Source: Usitatibacter palustris (lineage in GTDB: Bacteria; Pseudomonadota; Gammaproteobacteria; Burkholderiales; Usitatibacteraceae). Taken from it: a stretch of 64,000 nucleotides of DNA. The stretch is from the NCBI RefSeq assembly GCF_013003985.1, contig NZ_CP053073.1:2046001-2110000 (forward strand), given 5' to 3'. The notes under the pieces are model-generated. The model did no database searches, was not told where the DNA came from, and saw only the letters and a list, made by a program, of their open reading frames with translations. The translations under genes and the position numbers were made by a program. The stretch's first letter is position 1, and each line of letters starts with the position of its first letter. Below are positions 24,810-34,005 of this stretch, piece after piece.

Positions 24810-25748
24810 CTAGCGCGCGAGCGCGGCGGCAACGCGGTCGGCCACCAGGGCACTCACGCGTTCGTTGGCTTCCTGCGTGACGCCGGCGATGTGCGGCGTG
24901 AGGATGAGGTTGGGAACATCGACGAGCGAGTTGCCCGCCTTGAGCGGCTCATCGTCGAAGACATCGATCGCGGCACCCCCCAGGCGCCCTTCGTGCAGCG
25001 CCTTCGCGAGCGCGAGCTCGTCGACAATGCCGCCGCGCGCCGTGTTCACCAGCATCGCTCCGCGCTTCATCAGTTCCAGCCGCCCGGCATTGAGAAGGCC
25101 GCGGGTCTGCGGCGTGAGAGGAACGTGCAGCGAAACAACATCGCTCTCGGCGAGCAAGGCGTCGAGCGAAACCGGCTTCGTGCCATTCTCACGCCAGAGC
25201 GCCGCGGACGGATCCACCGCGTTGTCGCACGCGATGACCCGCATGCCCAGGGCGTTCGCCTTGCGCGCCGTGATCTGGCCGATGCCGCCGAATCCCACGA
25301 GGCCCAGGACCTTTCCACTCAGCTCGCGGCCCTGCGCAAGCATCTGCCGCGGCCAGCGGCCGGCGGCCACGGCGGCGGTGGAGCGATAGGCCGCACCGCG
25401 CAGCATCATCATGGCGGTGGCGATCACGTACTCGGCGACCGACTCCGCATTGGCGCCGGTGGCGGGAATCACCGTGATGGCGCGCGCCTCGCACGCCTCG
25501 ACATCGATGTTGTCGAGACCGACCCCGAGGCGACCCACGACACGAAGCCTGCGAGCCGCAGCGAGCGTCGCGCCCGAGACCTGCGTGCGGTTGCGGACGA
25601 TCCACGCATCGACGTCGGCGACGGCATTGGCGAGCGCCGCGGCGTCATCGACAAGGGCGGGACGATAGTCGACGTCGAAGCGCGCGCGCAGCCGCTCGAC
25701 GGCCGGCGTGTCCATGGATTCGCTGATGACGATGCGGGCTGGGCTCAT
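24810..25748 (-). CDS. D-2-hydroxyacid dehydrogenase (SerA/sulfolactate dehydrogenase-like)
   Basis: 312 residues, an NAD(P)-dependent oxidoreductase of the D-isomer-specific 2-hydroxyacid dehydrogenase family. The nucleotide site is GLVGFGGIGQITARKA near residue 145. Catalytic residues are the Arg in LVNTARGGIVDELAL, the Glu in DVFDDEPL and the His in LILTPHIAGVTQEA. The sequence lacks the C-terminal ACT domain of full SerA enzymes, so it is the short form. It could act on glycerate, phosphoglycerate, sulfolactate or a similar acid; sequence alone does not decide. The last gene in the long minus-strand run, 9 bases after RlmM. Confidence 0.8.
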   Translation of the reverse strand: MSPARIVISESMDTPAVERLRARFDVDYRPALVDDAAALANAVADVDAWIVRNRTQVSGATLAAARRLRVVGRLGVGLDNIDVEACEARAITVIPATGANAESVAEYVIATAMMMLRGAAYRSTAAVAAGRWPRQMLAQGRELSGKVLGLVGFGGIGQITARKANALGMRVIACDNAVDPSAALWRENGTKPVSLDALLAESDVVSLHVPLTPQTRGLLNAGRLELMKRGAMLVNTARGGIVDELALAKALHEGRLGGAAIDVFDDEPLKAGNSLVDVPNLILTPHIAGVTQEANERVSALVADRVAAALAR

Positions 25749-25757
25749 GGTTCCTGT

Positions 25758-26828
25758 TTACCGGCTTCGGCGCGCGACGGCAAGGTGGGCCGTGACCTCT
25801 TCGCGGTCGTGATAGAGCTGCTTCATGCGCAATTCATGCGGCTGCGTGCCCAGCGCTTCGGCGACGATCGACTGCGCGCGCTCCACCTCTTCCCAACGGC
25901 GCTTCATCGGCAGCTTCAGGTTGAAGATGCTCGCGCGGCACCAGCCCTCGGCGATCCACTGCGCCGCGAGTGTCGCGACGCGCGAGGGCTGCTCGACCAT
26001 GTCGCAGACCATCCAGTCCACCGGCTCCTCGGGTCGATAGCGAAAGCCGTCGGTGCGCCGGTGCTTCACCTGGCCCGTGGCGAGCACGGCCTCGTCGATC
26101 GGGCCGTTGTCCACGGCAATGACCGTGAGCCCGCGGCTCGCGAGCTGCCAGCTCCAGCCGCCGGGTGATGCGCCCAGGTCGATGGCCGTCATGCCGGGCA
26201 CGAAGGCCTTCTTCGCTTCCGTTTCGCCGAGGAATACATGGATCGCCTCGGCGAGCTTCAGCGTCGAGCGCGACGGTGCGCCGCGCGGCATGCGCAGCCG
26301 CGGAATTCCCTGCGGCCAGGGCGAGCTGTTGTCGCAGGCCGCAACACCGACATAGCACGCGGTGCTGCCGATGAAGAACACGTGAAGCCGGTCCTCGGCC
26401 TCGGGATCGTCCACGACCACTCCGGCCTTCGCCAATGCCTTGCCCAGATGCGGCGCGAGCGGCTTGGTGAGCGACGAGAGCGCCTTGCCATCGTTGGTGT
26501 CGGGCATCTCCAGGACGAGCTCGCGGAAACGCCGCCCCTGCCGCAGGGCCGCCGCGAGGATGGGGGCGACGCGATCACCCGTCGCCAGATCGCCGATCAG
26601 CTCCGCGTTGCGAATCGCCTGGCGCGCGAACACGAGCGCCGCGAAGTCGATGTGCTTGCCCAAGTCGCGGCCCATCTGCTCCTGGTGGGCCGTGAACACG
26701 GCGTAGCCGCTCTCGGGCTTCGCCTTCACGAAGCCCTCCGCTCCCATGATCGAGGCCGCCGACGTGATCTCCTGGGCGCATTCGCGCTCGAAGCCCGGAC
26801 GGCAGTAGAGGAGAAGCGCGCCGGCCAC
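25758..26828 (-). CDS. rlmM: 23S rRNA C2498 2'-O-methyltransferase
   Basis: 356 residues, as usual for RlmM. It methylates the 2'-hydroxyl of C2498 in 23S rRNA using SAM. The N-terminal THUMP-like part begins LLLYCRPGFERECAQEITS and the Rossmann domain has AIDLGASPGGWSWQLASRGL, WMVCDMVEQPSRVATL and FNLKLPMKRRWEEVE, with the catalytic Lys-Asp-Lys-Glu set reached through these. It lies 9 bases downstream of the tatD gene and upstream of the hydroxyacid dehydrogenase. Confidence 0.92.
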   Translation of the reverse strand: MAGALLLYCRPGFERECAQEITSAASIMGAEGFVKAKPESGYAVFTAHQEQMGRDLGKHIDFAALVFARQAIRNAELIGDLATGDRVAPILAAALRQGRRFRELVLEMPDTNDGKALSSLTKPLAPHLGKALAKAGVVVDDPEAEDRLHVFFIGSTACYVGVAACDNSSPWPQGIPRLRMPRGAPSRSTLKLAEAIHVFLGETEAKKAFVPGMTAIDLGASPGGWSWQLASRGLTVIAVDNGPIDEAVLATGQVKHRRTDGFRYRPEEPVDWMVCDMVEQPSRVATLAAQWIAEGWCRASIFNLKLPMKRRWEEVERAQSIVAEALGTQPHELRMKQLYHDREEVTAHLAVARRSR

Positions 26829-26837
26829 CGGTCGCGC

Positions 26838-27620
26838 TCAGGCCGCGGCGTGGCGAAAGAGTGAGAAGAAATTGGCGGTCGTGCGCTGCGCCACTTCCTC
26901 GAACGAGACTCCCTTGAGCCGCGCGATCTCCTCGGCGACGTGCTTCACGAATCCCGGCTCGTTCGTCTTGCCGCGAAACGGCACGGGCGCGAGATACGGG
27001 GAGTCCGTCTCGACCAGCATGTTCGCGAGCGGGACAAGCTTCGCCACTTCCTTGAGGGCCGCGGCGTTCTTGAACGTGACGATTCCGGAGAAGGAGATGA
27101 GGAATCCCAAGTCGATCGCCGCCTGCGCAACCTCCCAGCTCTCCGTGAAGCAGTGCATCACGCCGCCCACCTCGGCGGCCCGTTCCTCGCGAAGGATGGC
27201 AACGGTGTCCGCGGCCGACTCGCGCGTGTGCACGACAAGAGGCTTTCCGGTCTCGCGCGCGGCGCGAATGTGTGCGCGAAAGCGTTCGCGCTGCCATTCG
27301 GTGTCGCCTTCGACTCGGAAATAGTCGAGCCCGGTCTCGCCGATCGCGACGACCTTCGGGTCATCGGCCAGTGCGACGAGCTCCGCGGTAGTTGCCTCGC
27401 GGCCGTCGCGCAGTTCATCCGGGTGCACGCCCGCCGAGCACCAGAGGTTTTCCTTCGACCTCGCGACCGCGAGCACCGCGGGAAACGTCTGGAGCGTCGT
27501 GCTGATGGTGAGCGCGTGCGAAACGCCGTTCGAGCGCATGCGTGAAAGCACGCCGTCGAGATCGGCCTTCAGCTCGGGGAAATCCAGGTGGCAGTGGGAA
27601 TCGACCAGCATGGGGGACAT
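26838..27620 (-). CDS. tatD: TatD-family metal-dependent hydrolase
   Basis: 260 residues from the ATG at 27620 (MSPMLVDSHCHLDF). The frame stays open far upstream across the cyclopropane-synthase gene; that extension is a shadow. The metal ligands of the TIM-barrel are the DSHCHLDF start, the Glu in AIGETGLDYFR, His in LVVHTRESA, His in MHCFTES and the Asp in MLVETDSPYLAPVPFRGK. TatD proteins are Mg-dependent 3'-5' exonucleases for DNA or D-aminoacyl/tRNA quality enzymes. In E. coli the orthologue ycfH follows holB; here PilZ and a cyclopropane synthase are inserted. Confidence 0.9.
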   Translation of the reverse strand: MSPMLVDSHCHLDFPELKADLDGVLSRMRSNGVSHALTISTTLQTFPAVLAVARSKENLWCSAGVHPDELRDGREATTAELVALADDPKVVAIGETGLDYFRVEGDTEWQRERFRAHIRAARETGKPLVVHTRESAADTVAILREERAAEVGGVMHCFTESWEVAQAAIDLGFLISFSGIVTFKNAAALKEVAKLVPLANMLVETDSPYLAPVPFRGKTNEPGFVKHVAEEIARLKGVSFEEVAQRTTANFFSLFRHAAA

Positions 27621-27643
27621 TTTACCGTCCCGACGCACACTCC

Positions 27644-28849
27644 CTAGCGATATATCCACTCGCGCGTGAGCGGAAGCTCGGTCCGGCCCGGATTGACCTG
27701 CCGCGAGGCGAGGATCTGGTGGATCGAGGTCCAGCGCTGGTCGAACGCGTGGGCACATCCGGCGAGGTACAGGCGCCAGACGCGCGCCGTCTTCTCGCTC
27801 GAGGCCATGACGGCCTGCGAAAGTCGCCGCTCGAAGTTGGCGCTCCAGTGCCGGAGTGTCTTGGCGTAATGCGGGCGCAGGCACTCGACATCGTGCACCT
27901 CGAAATCCTGGTCGCTCATGTCGCGCACCACGCGGTGCAGGTGCGGTATCTCGCCCTGGGGGAACACGTAGCGGTCGATGAACTCCCCTGCGCCCATGCC
28001 CACGGCGACGCCATCCGAGCTCGACGAGGTGATGCCGTGGTTCATGAAGAGGCCGCGCTCGCGGAGCAGGCGCCGCACGGTCGCGAAATAGGTGGGCAGG
28101 TTCGCGATGCCGACGTGCTCGAACATCCCGACGCTGGCGATCTTGTCGTAGGGCGCGGGCGACTGGTGGTCGCGGTAGTCCTCGAGCAGCACGCGGCAGC
28201 GGTGCTGCAGCCCTTCCTCGCGGATCCGCCGCTGCGTCCATTCGAACTGCTGCTCGGAGAGCGTGATGCCGGTTGCGCGGGCGCCGTACTTCTTGGCCGC
28301 GTGGAGGATCAGGGCACCCCAGCCGCAGCCGATGTCGAGGAACTGCTCGTCGGCATCGAGCCTCAGCTTGCGGCAGATATGGTCGAGCTTGTTGAGCTGC
28401 GCCTGCTCGAGGGAATCGCTTTCCGTGCGGAAGTAGGCGCACGAATAGACCATGCGCGGATCGAGCCACAGCGCGTAGAAGCCGTTGGCAACGTCATAGT
28501 GGTGGCGGATGGCCGCGCTGTCCTCTTCGCGCGTATGCGAGCGGGGCGCAGCACCGTCGCGCACGAAGAGCGGGCCGCCCTCGTCTCTCGCAAGCGACTC
28601 CGCGGCGCGGATGGCGGCGTCCAGGTCGCCTTCGAGGTCGAGATCGCCATTAACGTAGGCTTCCGCGAGCGAAAGCAGCGTCGGGTGGCTGAGGGCCGTC
28701 AGGGCCTGCGGTCGCTTGACGCGGACCGTGGCGAGCGGCTCATCCGAAAGGGGAAACTCCCGTCCATCCCAGAGCACGACCCGCAGCGGCAGGCCGCCCT
28801 GGCCTCCCAGTCGCTCGAGCACCTGACCCACGCCAGCAGCAAGAAACAC
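27644..28849 (-). CDS. cfa: Cyclopropane-fatty-acyl-phospholipid synthase
   Basis: 401 residues, normal for the family. It uses SAM to add a methylene bridge to unsaturated acyl chains of membrane lipid. The N-terminal part (residues 1-100) is the lipid-binding segment; from about residue 115 the core begins with IRHHYDVANGFYALWLDPRM, then the SAM site FLDIGCGWGALILHAAKKYG, ITLSEQQFEW, and the bicarbonate/active site region FEHVGIANLPTYFATVRRLL. The C-terminus WSANFERRLSQAVMASS is also typical. It sits between pilZ and tatD in the fatty-acid cluster, following a 62-bp gap, and may have its own promoter. Confidence 0.9.
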   Translation of the reverse strand: MFLAAGVGQVLERLGGQGGLPLRVVLWDGREFPLSDEPLATVRVKRPQALTALSHPTLLSLAEAYVNGDLDLEGDLDAAIRAAESLARDEGGPLFVRDGAAPRSHTREEDSAAIRHHYDVANGFYALWLDPRMVYSCAYFRTESDSLEQAQLNKLDHICRKLRLDADEQFLDIGCGWGALILHAAKKYGARATGITLSEQQFEWTQRRIREEGLQHRCRVLLEDYRDHQSPAPYDKIASVGMFEHVGIANLPTYFATVRRLLRERGLFMNHGITSSSSDGVAVGMGAGEFIDRYVFPQGEIPHLHRVVRDMSDQDFEVHDVECLRPHYAKTLRHWSANFERRLSQAVMASSEKTARVWRLYLAGCAHAFDQRWTSIHQILASRQVNPGRTELPLTREWIYR

Positions 28850-28911
28850 GGTTCCACCTCCGTCCTGTCGCCGTTAGGCAACGCGAAGTCGGCGGGAGTT
28901 TCGTCCTGAAC

Positions 28912-29280
28912 CTAGATCGTGTGTGTAGGACGTGAGGACTGCAGCGCGCCAGCGAGGAGGCCTTCCACCTTCTTGCGGAAGTCGCGGCACTGCTCGCTGT
29001 CGACGAGCTGGATGCCGATGCCCTGGGGGCGGTTGCCGGCGGTGTGCGCGGGGTTGATCCACGCGACGTGCCCTTGCAGGGAAATCTTCGCGGGGTCGTC
29101 CAATAGCGACAGGAGGACGATCACTTCCTCGCCCAGGCGATGCTCGCGATTGCTCGGCAGGAAGATGCCGCCGCCGCGAAGCAATGGGATCCAGGCCGCG
29201 TAGAGCGCGGCCTTCGAGCGAATCACCAGGGAGAAGACCCCAGGTCGCGCGACGACGCTTTCGCTAACCGTGTCATTCAT
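28912..29280 (-). CDS. PilZ-domain protein
   Basis: 122 residues from the ATG at 29280, which overlaps the holB stop as ATGA; an open frame further upstream is ignored. The sequence FSLVIRSKAALYAAWIPLLRG is followed by GGIFLPSNREHRLGEEVIVLL and GHVAWINPAHTAGNRPQGIG. This is the short PilZ type found in type IV pilus assembly (as in Pseudomonas PilZ, which lies after holB). It lacks the RxxxR motif near the N-terminus, so it may not bind cyclic di-GMP. Its role is probably in pilus biogenesis or regulation. Conserved synteny holB-pilZ supports the call. Confidence 0.85.
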   Translation of the reverse strand: MNDTVSESVVARPGVFSLVIRSKAALYAAWIPLLRGGGIFLPSNREHRLGEEVIVLLSLLDDPAKISLQGHVAWINPAHTAGNRPQGIGIQLVDSEQCRDFRKKVEGLLAGALQSSRPTHTI

Positions 29281-30293
29281 GGCCGGTTTCCTGAAGTGGC
29301 TCGATTGTAAGACATCAACAGGTGCTCGGCCATAAGGCGTGGATTCAGGGGGTGCGCGGCAAGGCGCCGGGCGGACTGCAATTCGCGATCGAGGTCGAAA
29401 AGCGCTTCGATGCTCGCCGACTTCGCCTTCGCTTTCGCGGCGGGCAGGAAGTCGACGTGGTGGCGAAGCTCGCCGGTCGCGCGCAGGCAAACGAGGTCGT
29501 GCACCCAGGTTTGCATCCAGAACACCGTGCGATCGAGCGCGGGCCGATCGATGCGCTCCGAGAAGCCCAGGGCGTCCGCCCCGCTCGGCCGCGCAAGCTC
29601 GCCGATCACGCGGCGGCGCAGCTCCACCTCCTCGGGCTGGGCGAGGTCACGCGCGAGCAACGGAGCACCCGCGGCGCACGCGAGCGCGACTTCGGGATCC
29701 GAGACGTCCTGCGCCTTGAGCCACGCCAGCGCTTCAGCGCGCGGCGGCGGCGCGAGTGCATAGGCGCGGCAACGGCTGCGAATCGTCGCAAGCACGCGGG
29801 CGGGCTGGTCGCTCACGAGGATGATCAGCGTGGACGGCGGCGGCTCCTCAAGGGTCTTCAGGAGCGCGTTGGCGGCCGAGGGCTGCATCGTCTCGGCCGG
29901 ATGGATGAGCAACACGCGAAACCCGGCACGGTGGGTCGACAGCGAAATGAAGTCGGCGTTGGCGCGGATCTGGTCGACCTTGATCACCAGGCTCTTCTTC
30001 GCGTCCTTCGCGTCTTCCTTCTCCGCGCTCTCGGGCTCGTCCTCGAGCATCACCTCGGGCACCACTTCGCGGTAGTCGGGGTGGTTGCCCTGCGAGAGCC
30101 AGTGGCACGAGGAACAGGTCATGCAGGCCATGCCTTCGCGCGGCGTCTCGCACAGCACTGCGGCGGCGGCAGCACGCGCGAATTCCGCCTTGCCGATGCC
30201 CTTGCGTCCGTGGACGAGGAGCGCGTGCGGGATCCTTGCGCGATCGGCGAGGAGCCGCTGCAGCGATTCGCGATGCCAGGGCAGCGGCGTCAT
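29277..30293 (-). CDS. holB: DNA polymerase III subunit delta'
   Basis: 338 residues of the clamp-loader delta' subunit, part of the gamma/tau complex that loads the beta clamp. It has the family's degenerate P-loop HGRKGIGKAEFARAA, the Zn-finger CMTCSSCHWLSQGNHPDY, the sensor-like segment FRVLLIHPAETMQPSAANAL, the SRC motif in TIRSRCRAYAL, and the C-terminal helical domain. An insertion of Glu/Lys residues (EPESAEKEDAKDAKKS) sits near residue 90, a little unusual. It overlaps tmk by 4 bases and pilZ by 4 bases, in the normal order tmk-holB-pilZ. Confidence 0.92.
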   Translation of the reverse strand: MTPLPWHRESLQRLLADRARIPHALLVHGRKGIGKAEFARAAAAAVLCETPREGMACMTCSSCHWLSQGNHPDYREVVPEVMLEDEPESAEKEDAKDAKKSLVIKVDQIRANADFISLSTHRAGFRVLLIHPAETMQPSAANALLKTLEEPPPSTLIILVSDQPARVLATIRSRCRAYALAPPPRAEALAWLKAQDVSDPEVALACAAGAPLLARDLAQPEEVELRRRVIGELARPSGADALGFSERIDRPALDRTVFWMQTWVHDLVCLRATGELRHHVDFLPAAKAKAKSASIEALFDLDRELQSARRLAAHPLNPRLMAEHLLMSYNRATSGNRP

Positions 30294-30904
30294 GCGAAGG
30301 CCCGCGAGAACGCGACAACCACGCGCTCGCGCACTTCCTCGAGCGTGCCGGCAGCATCGATCACGTGAATGCGCCCCGACGACGCGCGCGCCCGTTCCAG
30401 GTACGCCTCGCGCACGCGCTGCACGAAGGCCGCTTGCTCGCGCTCGAATTTGTCAGGCGCGCCATTGCGCGCGAGGCTGCGCTGCGCGGCCACGGCCGGG
30501 TCGAGATCGAAGAGAAAGGTGGCATCGGGCTGCAGGCCGGGATGCACGACGGTTTCGAGCGCCGCGAAGACTTCCTTCGGCAAGCCCCGTCCACCACATT
30601 GGTAGGCATAGCTCGCATCGCTGAAACGATCGGAAATCACCCAGCGGCCGGCAGCGAGTGCGGGTTCGATGACGCGCACGACGTGCTCGCGCCGCGCCGC
30701 GAACATCATGAGCGCTTCGGTGCGCGGATCCATCGCCACGTCGAGCACGATCTCGCGCAGCTTCTCGCCCAGCGGCGTTCCGCCCGGCTCGCGCGTCACG
30801 ACTTCCTCGAAGCCGCCCTTGCGCACCATCAGGCCGAGTTGCGCGAGGTGGGAAGACTTCCCCGCCCCGTCGATGCCCTCCACCGTGATGAATTTTCCGC
30901 GCAT
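30290..30904 (-). CDS. tmk: Thymidylate kinase
   Basis: 204 residues, phosphorylating dTMP to dTDP for DNA synthesis. The P-loop VEGIDGAGKSSHLAQL is at residues 8-23, the DRx-like motif in EPGGTPLGEKLREIVL binds substrate, and the lid/Arg region is in ISDRFSDASYAYQCGGRGLP. The sequence is the type found in proteobacteria. It overlaps holB and begins 6 bases after the mltG stop. Confidence 0.93.
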   Translation of the reverse strand: MRGKFITVEGIDGAGKSSHLAQLGLMVRKGGFEEVVTREPGGTPLGEKLREIVLDVAMDPRTEALMMFAARREHVVRVIEPALAAGRWVISDRFSDASYAYQCGGRGLPKEVFAALETVVHPGLQPDATFLFDLDPAVAAQRSLARNGAPDKFEREQAAFVQRVREAYLERARASSGRIHVIDAAGTLEEVRERVVVAFSRAFA

Positions 30905-30910
30905 GAGCCT

Positions 30911-31912
30911 CTATCGCTTCAGTTGGTATCTTACAACCGCGCGATTGTGTTCCTCGAGCGTGCGCGAGAACTGGTGGGTGCCGTCGCCCTTGCCCACGAA
31001 GTAGAGGAACTCCGTGCTTTCGGGTTGCGTCGCCGCGCGCAGCGAGGCCGCGCCCGGCATGGCGATCGGCGTGGGCGGCAGTCCGTCGCGCGTGTACGTA
31101 TTCCAGGGCGTATCCGCGGTGAGGTCCTTCTTGCGGATGTTGCCGTCGAACGCTTCGCCCATGCCGTAGATCACGGTCGGGTCCGTCTGCAGGCGCATGG
31201 GCTTGCGAAGGCGGTTGACGAAGACCGAGGCCACCAGCGTGCGCTCGACGGCTGCACCGGTTTCCTTTTCGACGATCGAGGCGAGGATCAGCGCCTCATA
31301 GGGTGTGGCGAGCGGCAGGTCCGTATGGCGCGCATCCCACGCATCGGCGAGGCGCTTCTTCATCGCGGCATGCGCGCGCTTCAGGATCTCCACGTCGCTG
31401 CTTCCCGGCGCGAACTTGTACGTGTCCGGGAAGAACCAGCCCTCGGGCGATCCCTCGGCAAGACCTGCGGCCGCGGCAATCTCGGCGAGCGATTTGCCGG
31501 CGAGCGTCTGCTTGAGCTTGGGATGCTTTTTCAGTTGCGCGACCCACTGGCGGAACGTGGTGCCTTCCACGAACGCGATGTCGACCGAGGAGACGTCGCC
31601 ACGGGCGAGCTTCTCGAGCAATTCCATCGGCGTCACGGGTCGATCGAGCTTGTACGTGCCCGCCTGGATGGAGGCGTCCTTGCCCAGCACGCGCCCGAGG
31701 ATCCAGAACGTCTGGGCCTCGGGAAGCAGGCCCTCGTCGGAAAGCGTGCGCGCGACGGTGCGCAGGCTCGATCCCGACTTCACGGTGAACTCGAACGGCG
31801 TGCGCGGCAGGTCGAGCGACATGTTGGTGAACGCGACCATCCACGCGCCCGTGGCGACTGCTGCCGCGAGCAGGAGAAGCGCGAACGCGCTAAGCCGCTC
31901 GCGAATCGTCAT
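30911..31912 (-). CDS. mltG: Endolytic murein transglycosylase
   Basis: 333 residues. A single N-terminal membrane anchor (FALLLLAAAVATGAWMVAF) holds it in the inner membrane, with the YceG domain in the periplasm. It cuts nascent peptidoglycan strands and may end glycan polymerisation. Motifs are VEGTTFRQWVAQL, the SPEGWFFPDTYKFA block, and the catalytic glutamate in LASIVEKETGAAVERTLVASVF, followed by LRKPMRLQTDPTVIYG. The 3' end of pabC overlaps its start by 23 bases, which couples their translation. Confidence 0.93.
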   Translation of the reverse strand: MTIRERLSAFALLLLAAAVATGAWMVAFTNMSLDLPRTPFEFTVKSGSSLRTVARTLSDEGLLPEAQTFWILGRVLGKDASIQAGTYKLDRPVTPMELLEKLARGDVSSVDIAFVEGTTFRQWVAQLKKHPKLKQTLAGKSLAEIAAAAGLAEGSPEGWFFPDTYKFAPGSSDVEILKRAHAAMKKRLADAWDARHTDLPLATPYEALILASIVEKETGAAVERTLVASVFVNRLRKPMRLQTDPTVIYGMGEAFDGNIRKKDLTADTPWNTYTRDGLPPTPIAMPGAASLRAATQPESTEFLYFVGKGDGTHQFSRTLEEHNRAVVRYQLKR

Positions 31913-32714
31913 CGGCTATCCGCTCGCGGAAGCGATCGGCAACGGGAAACCGGGTCCACTCGCGATCATCGAGCTTGCTCACCGGCCAGAGGCCCATGAG
32001 ACTGTTGGTGAGGAATACCTCGTCGGCGCGCCCGAGCTCTTCGACGCCGATGTCGCGCACCTCGCAGCTCACGCCCGCATCACGGGCCAGATCGATGATT
32101 CGCTCGCGCTGCGCGCCCGCCACGCCGCAGCGCGAAAGCTCCGGGGTGGCCAGCGCTCCCGCGAGGACGATGAAGACATTGCTCATGGTCCCGCCGATTA
32201 CGCATCCGGCTGCATCGCAAAGCAAGCCTTCGCGAATTCCCGGATCGTCCCACTCGCTGCGCGCGAACACGCTCTCGAGGCGGTTGAGGCTCTTCACGCC
32301 GGCCAGACGCGGCTGCTCGCCCAGCACCAGCTCGCACCAGCGCACGTGGACGCCCTCTCGCGCGAGCGCTTCGGGATAGTCGGGCAAGGGATGGGCGGCG
32401 ACGACACGCGTCGGTGTCTCGCCACCCGCGATGGCATAGCCCCGGGGGCCGGCACCGCGCGTCACGGTGATCTTCACCACGGCTTCCTGGGGCGCGACGG
32501 CCGCGATCTCGCCCAGCAGGGCATGTTCGCCCGGCGGCGTGAGCGCAAGTGCCACGCAATCGTGGACGAGGCGGCGGTACTGGCGTTCCCAGTTGAGCGG
32601 ACGGCCGGCCCGCACGAGCAGCGTGCGAAACACGCCGTCGCCAAAGGCGAGGCCGCGATCGTGGATCGACACCACCGGATCCGGCGAGCCGTTGACGAGG
32701 ACGGCGGCCGTCAT
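31890..32714 (-). CDS. pabC: Aminodeoxychorismate lyase
   Basis: 274 residues, a class IV PLP enzyme that turns aminodeoxychorismate into para-aminobenzoate plus pyruvate for folate synthesis. It shows VVSIHDRGLAFGDGVFRTLL near residue 15, the Schiff-base lysine in LAGVKSLNRLESVFARSE, and the PLP-ring contact region EGLLCDAAGCVIGGTMSNVF. This is the E. coli order fabF-pabC-mltG. It starts 16 bases after the fabF stop. Confidence 0.9.
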   Translation of the reverse strand: MTAAVLVNGSPDPVVSIHDRGLAFGDGVFRTLLVRAGRPLNWERQYRRLVHDCVALALTPPGEHALLGEIAAVAPQEAVVKITVTRGAGPRGYAIAGGETPTRVVAAHPLPDYPEALAREGVHVRWCELVLGEQPRLAGVKSLNRLESVFARSEWDDPGIREGLLCDAAGCVIGGTMSNVFIVLAGALATPELSRCGVAGAQRERIIDLARDAGVSCEVRDIGVEELGRADEVFLTNSLMGLWPVSKLDDREWTRFPVADRFRERIADDDSRAA

Positions 32715-32730
32715 GCGCAGCGTCGCGAGG

Positions 32731-33966
32731 TCAGGACAGGCGCCGGAACGCGAGCGTGCCGTTCGTGCCGCCGAAGCCGAAGGAATTGGAGAGCGCGACG
32801 TCGATCTTCATGTCGCGGGCCGTGTTGGGCACGTAGTCGAGGTCGCAGGCCGGATCCGGCGTGACGATGTTGATCGTGGGCGGCGACTTCTGGTGGTGCA
32901 CCGCGAGCGCCGTGATGACCGCCTCCAGCCCGCCGGCCGCACCCAGGAGGTGGCCGTGCATCGACTTGGTGGAGTTCACCGCGAACTTGTAGGCGTGGTC
33001 CCCGAACGCGGCCTTCAGTGCCGCGGTCTCGTTCGAATCGCCCAGCGGCGTGGAGGTGCCGTGCGCGTTCACGTACTGCACCTCGTCGGGATTCAGCCCG
33101 GCGTTGCGCAGTGCGGCGAGCATCGCGCGCCTCGGGCCATCCATGTTGGGCGCGGTGATGTGGTTCGCATCCGCGCTCATGCCCATGCCGGCGAGCTCGC
33201 AATAGATGCGCGCGCCGCGCTTCTTCGCGTATTCGTATTCCTCGAGGATCATGATCCCCGCGCCTTCGCCGAGCACGAAGCCATCGCGGTCCTTGTCGAA
33301 CGGACGCGAGGCGGTCGTGGGGTCGTCGTTGCGCTCCGAGAGCGCCTTGCACGAGCAGAAACCGCCGACGCCGGACATGTTCACGCAGGCTTCGGCTCCG
33401 CCGGCGATCATGACGTCCGCATCGCCGTACTCGATCATGCGGCCGGCTTCGCCGATCGCATGCGAGCTCGTCGTGCACGCCGACACCATCGACACGTTCG
33501 GGCCCTTGGCGCCGAACTGGATGGAGATCATGCCGGCGACCATGTTGATGATCGACCCGGGCACGAAGAACGGAGAGATGCGCCGCGGCCCCTTGGCGAT
33601 CATCTCGCGGATGTTGTCCTCGATCATCGGGAGTCCCCCGATGCCCGAGCCGACGTTCACGCCGACGCGTTCAGCATTTTCGGGCGTGATCGTGAATCCC
33701 GCATCCTCGAGCGCGAGCTTGGTGCCCGCGAGCCCGAAATGGATGAAGAGGTCGGAACGGCGTGTCTCCTTCGGAGGCATCCAGTCCGACGAATTGAAAT
33801 CCTTCACCTCGGCGGCAATGCGCGTGGGCAACAACGACGCGTCGAAACGCGTGATGGGGCCCACGCCGCTCTTGCCGGCCAGCAGGTTCGGCCACGCGGT
33901 GGCAATGCCGATGCCCACGGGCGAAACCACGCCGAGGCCGGTAACGACGACTCTGCGCTTGCTCAT
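32731..33966 (-). CDS. fabF: Beta-ketoacyl-ACP synthase II
   Basis: 411 residues from the ATG at 33966 (SKRRVVVTGLGVVSPVGIG); a longer start at 33993 is not supported. It condenses malonyl-ACP with acyl-ACP to lengthen chains, also from C16:1 to C18:1. The catalytic Cys is in MVSACTTSSHAIGEA, the His residues in VNAHGTSTPLGD and STKSMHGHLLGAAGGLE. A hairpin lies between it and acpP upstream. Confidence 0.94.
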   Translation of the reverse strand: MSKRRVVVTGLGVVSPVGIGIATAWPNLLAGKSGVGPITRFDASLLPTRIAAEVKDFNSSDWMPPKETRRSDLFIHFGLAGTKLALEDAGFTITPENAERVGVNVGSGIGGLPMIEDNIREMIAKGPRRISPFFVPGSIINMVAGMISIQFGAKGPNVSMVSACTTSSHAIGEAGRMIEYGDADVMIAGGAEACVNMSGVGGFCSCKALSERNDDPTTASRPFDKDRDGFVLGEGAGIMILEEYEYAKKRGARIYCELAGMGMSADANHITAPNMDGPRRAMLAALRNAGLNPDEVQYVNAHGTSTPLGDSNETAALKAAFGDHAYKFAVNSTKSMHGHLLGAAGGLEAVITALAVHHQKSPPTINIVTPDPACDLDYVPNTARDMKIDVALSNSFGFGGTNGTLAFRRLS

Positions 33967-33983
33967 TGGCTCACTGCGGGTAT

Positions 33984-33999
33984 GGGGGCCCATGCCCCC
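33984..33999 (-). terminator. Hairpin between acpP and fabF (attenuator-like)
   Basis: GGGGGC-CCAT-GCCCCC lies in the 39-base gap between the acpP stop and the fabF start. No T run follows, so it is more likely to stabilise the abundant acpP message or lower downstream transcription than to stop it completely. Confidence 0.4.
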
Positions 34000-34005
34000 G
34001 GGGGG

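Noticed and set aside
27621..28469. Possible N-terminal extension of the TatD protein
   Set aside because: The open frame overlaps the cyclopropane-synthase gene in another frame; DSHCHLD must be near the N-terminus in this family.
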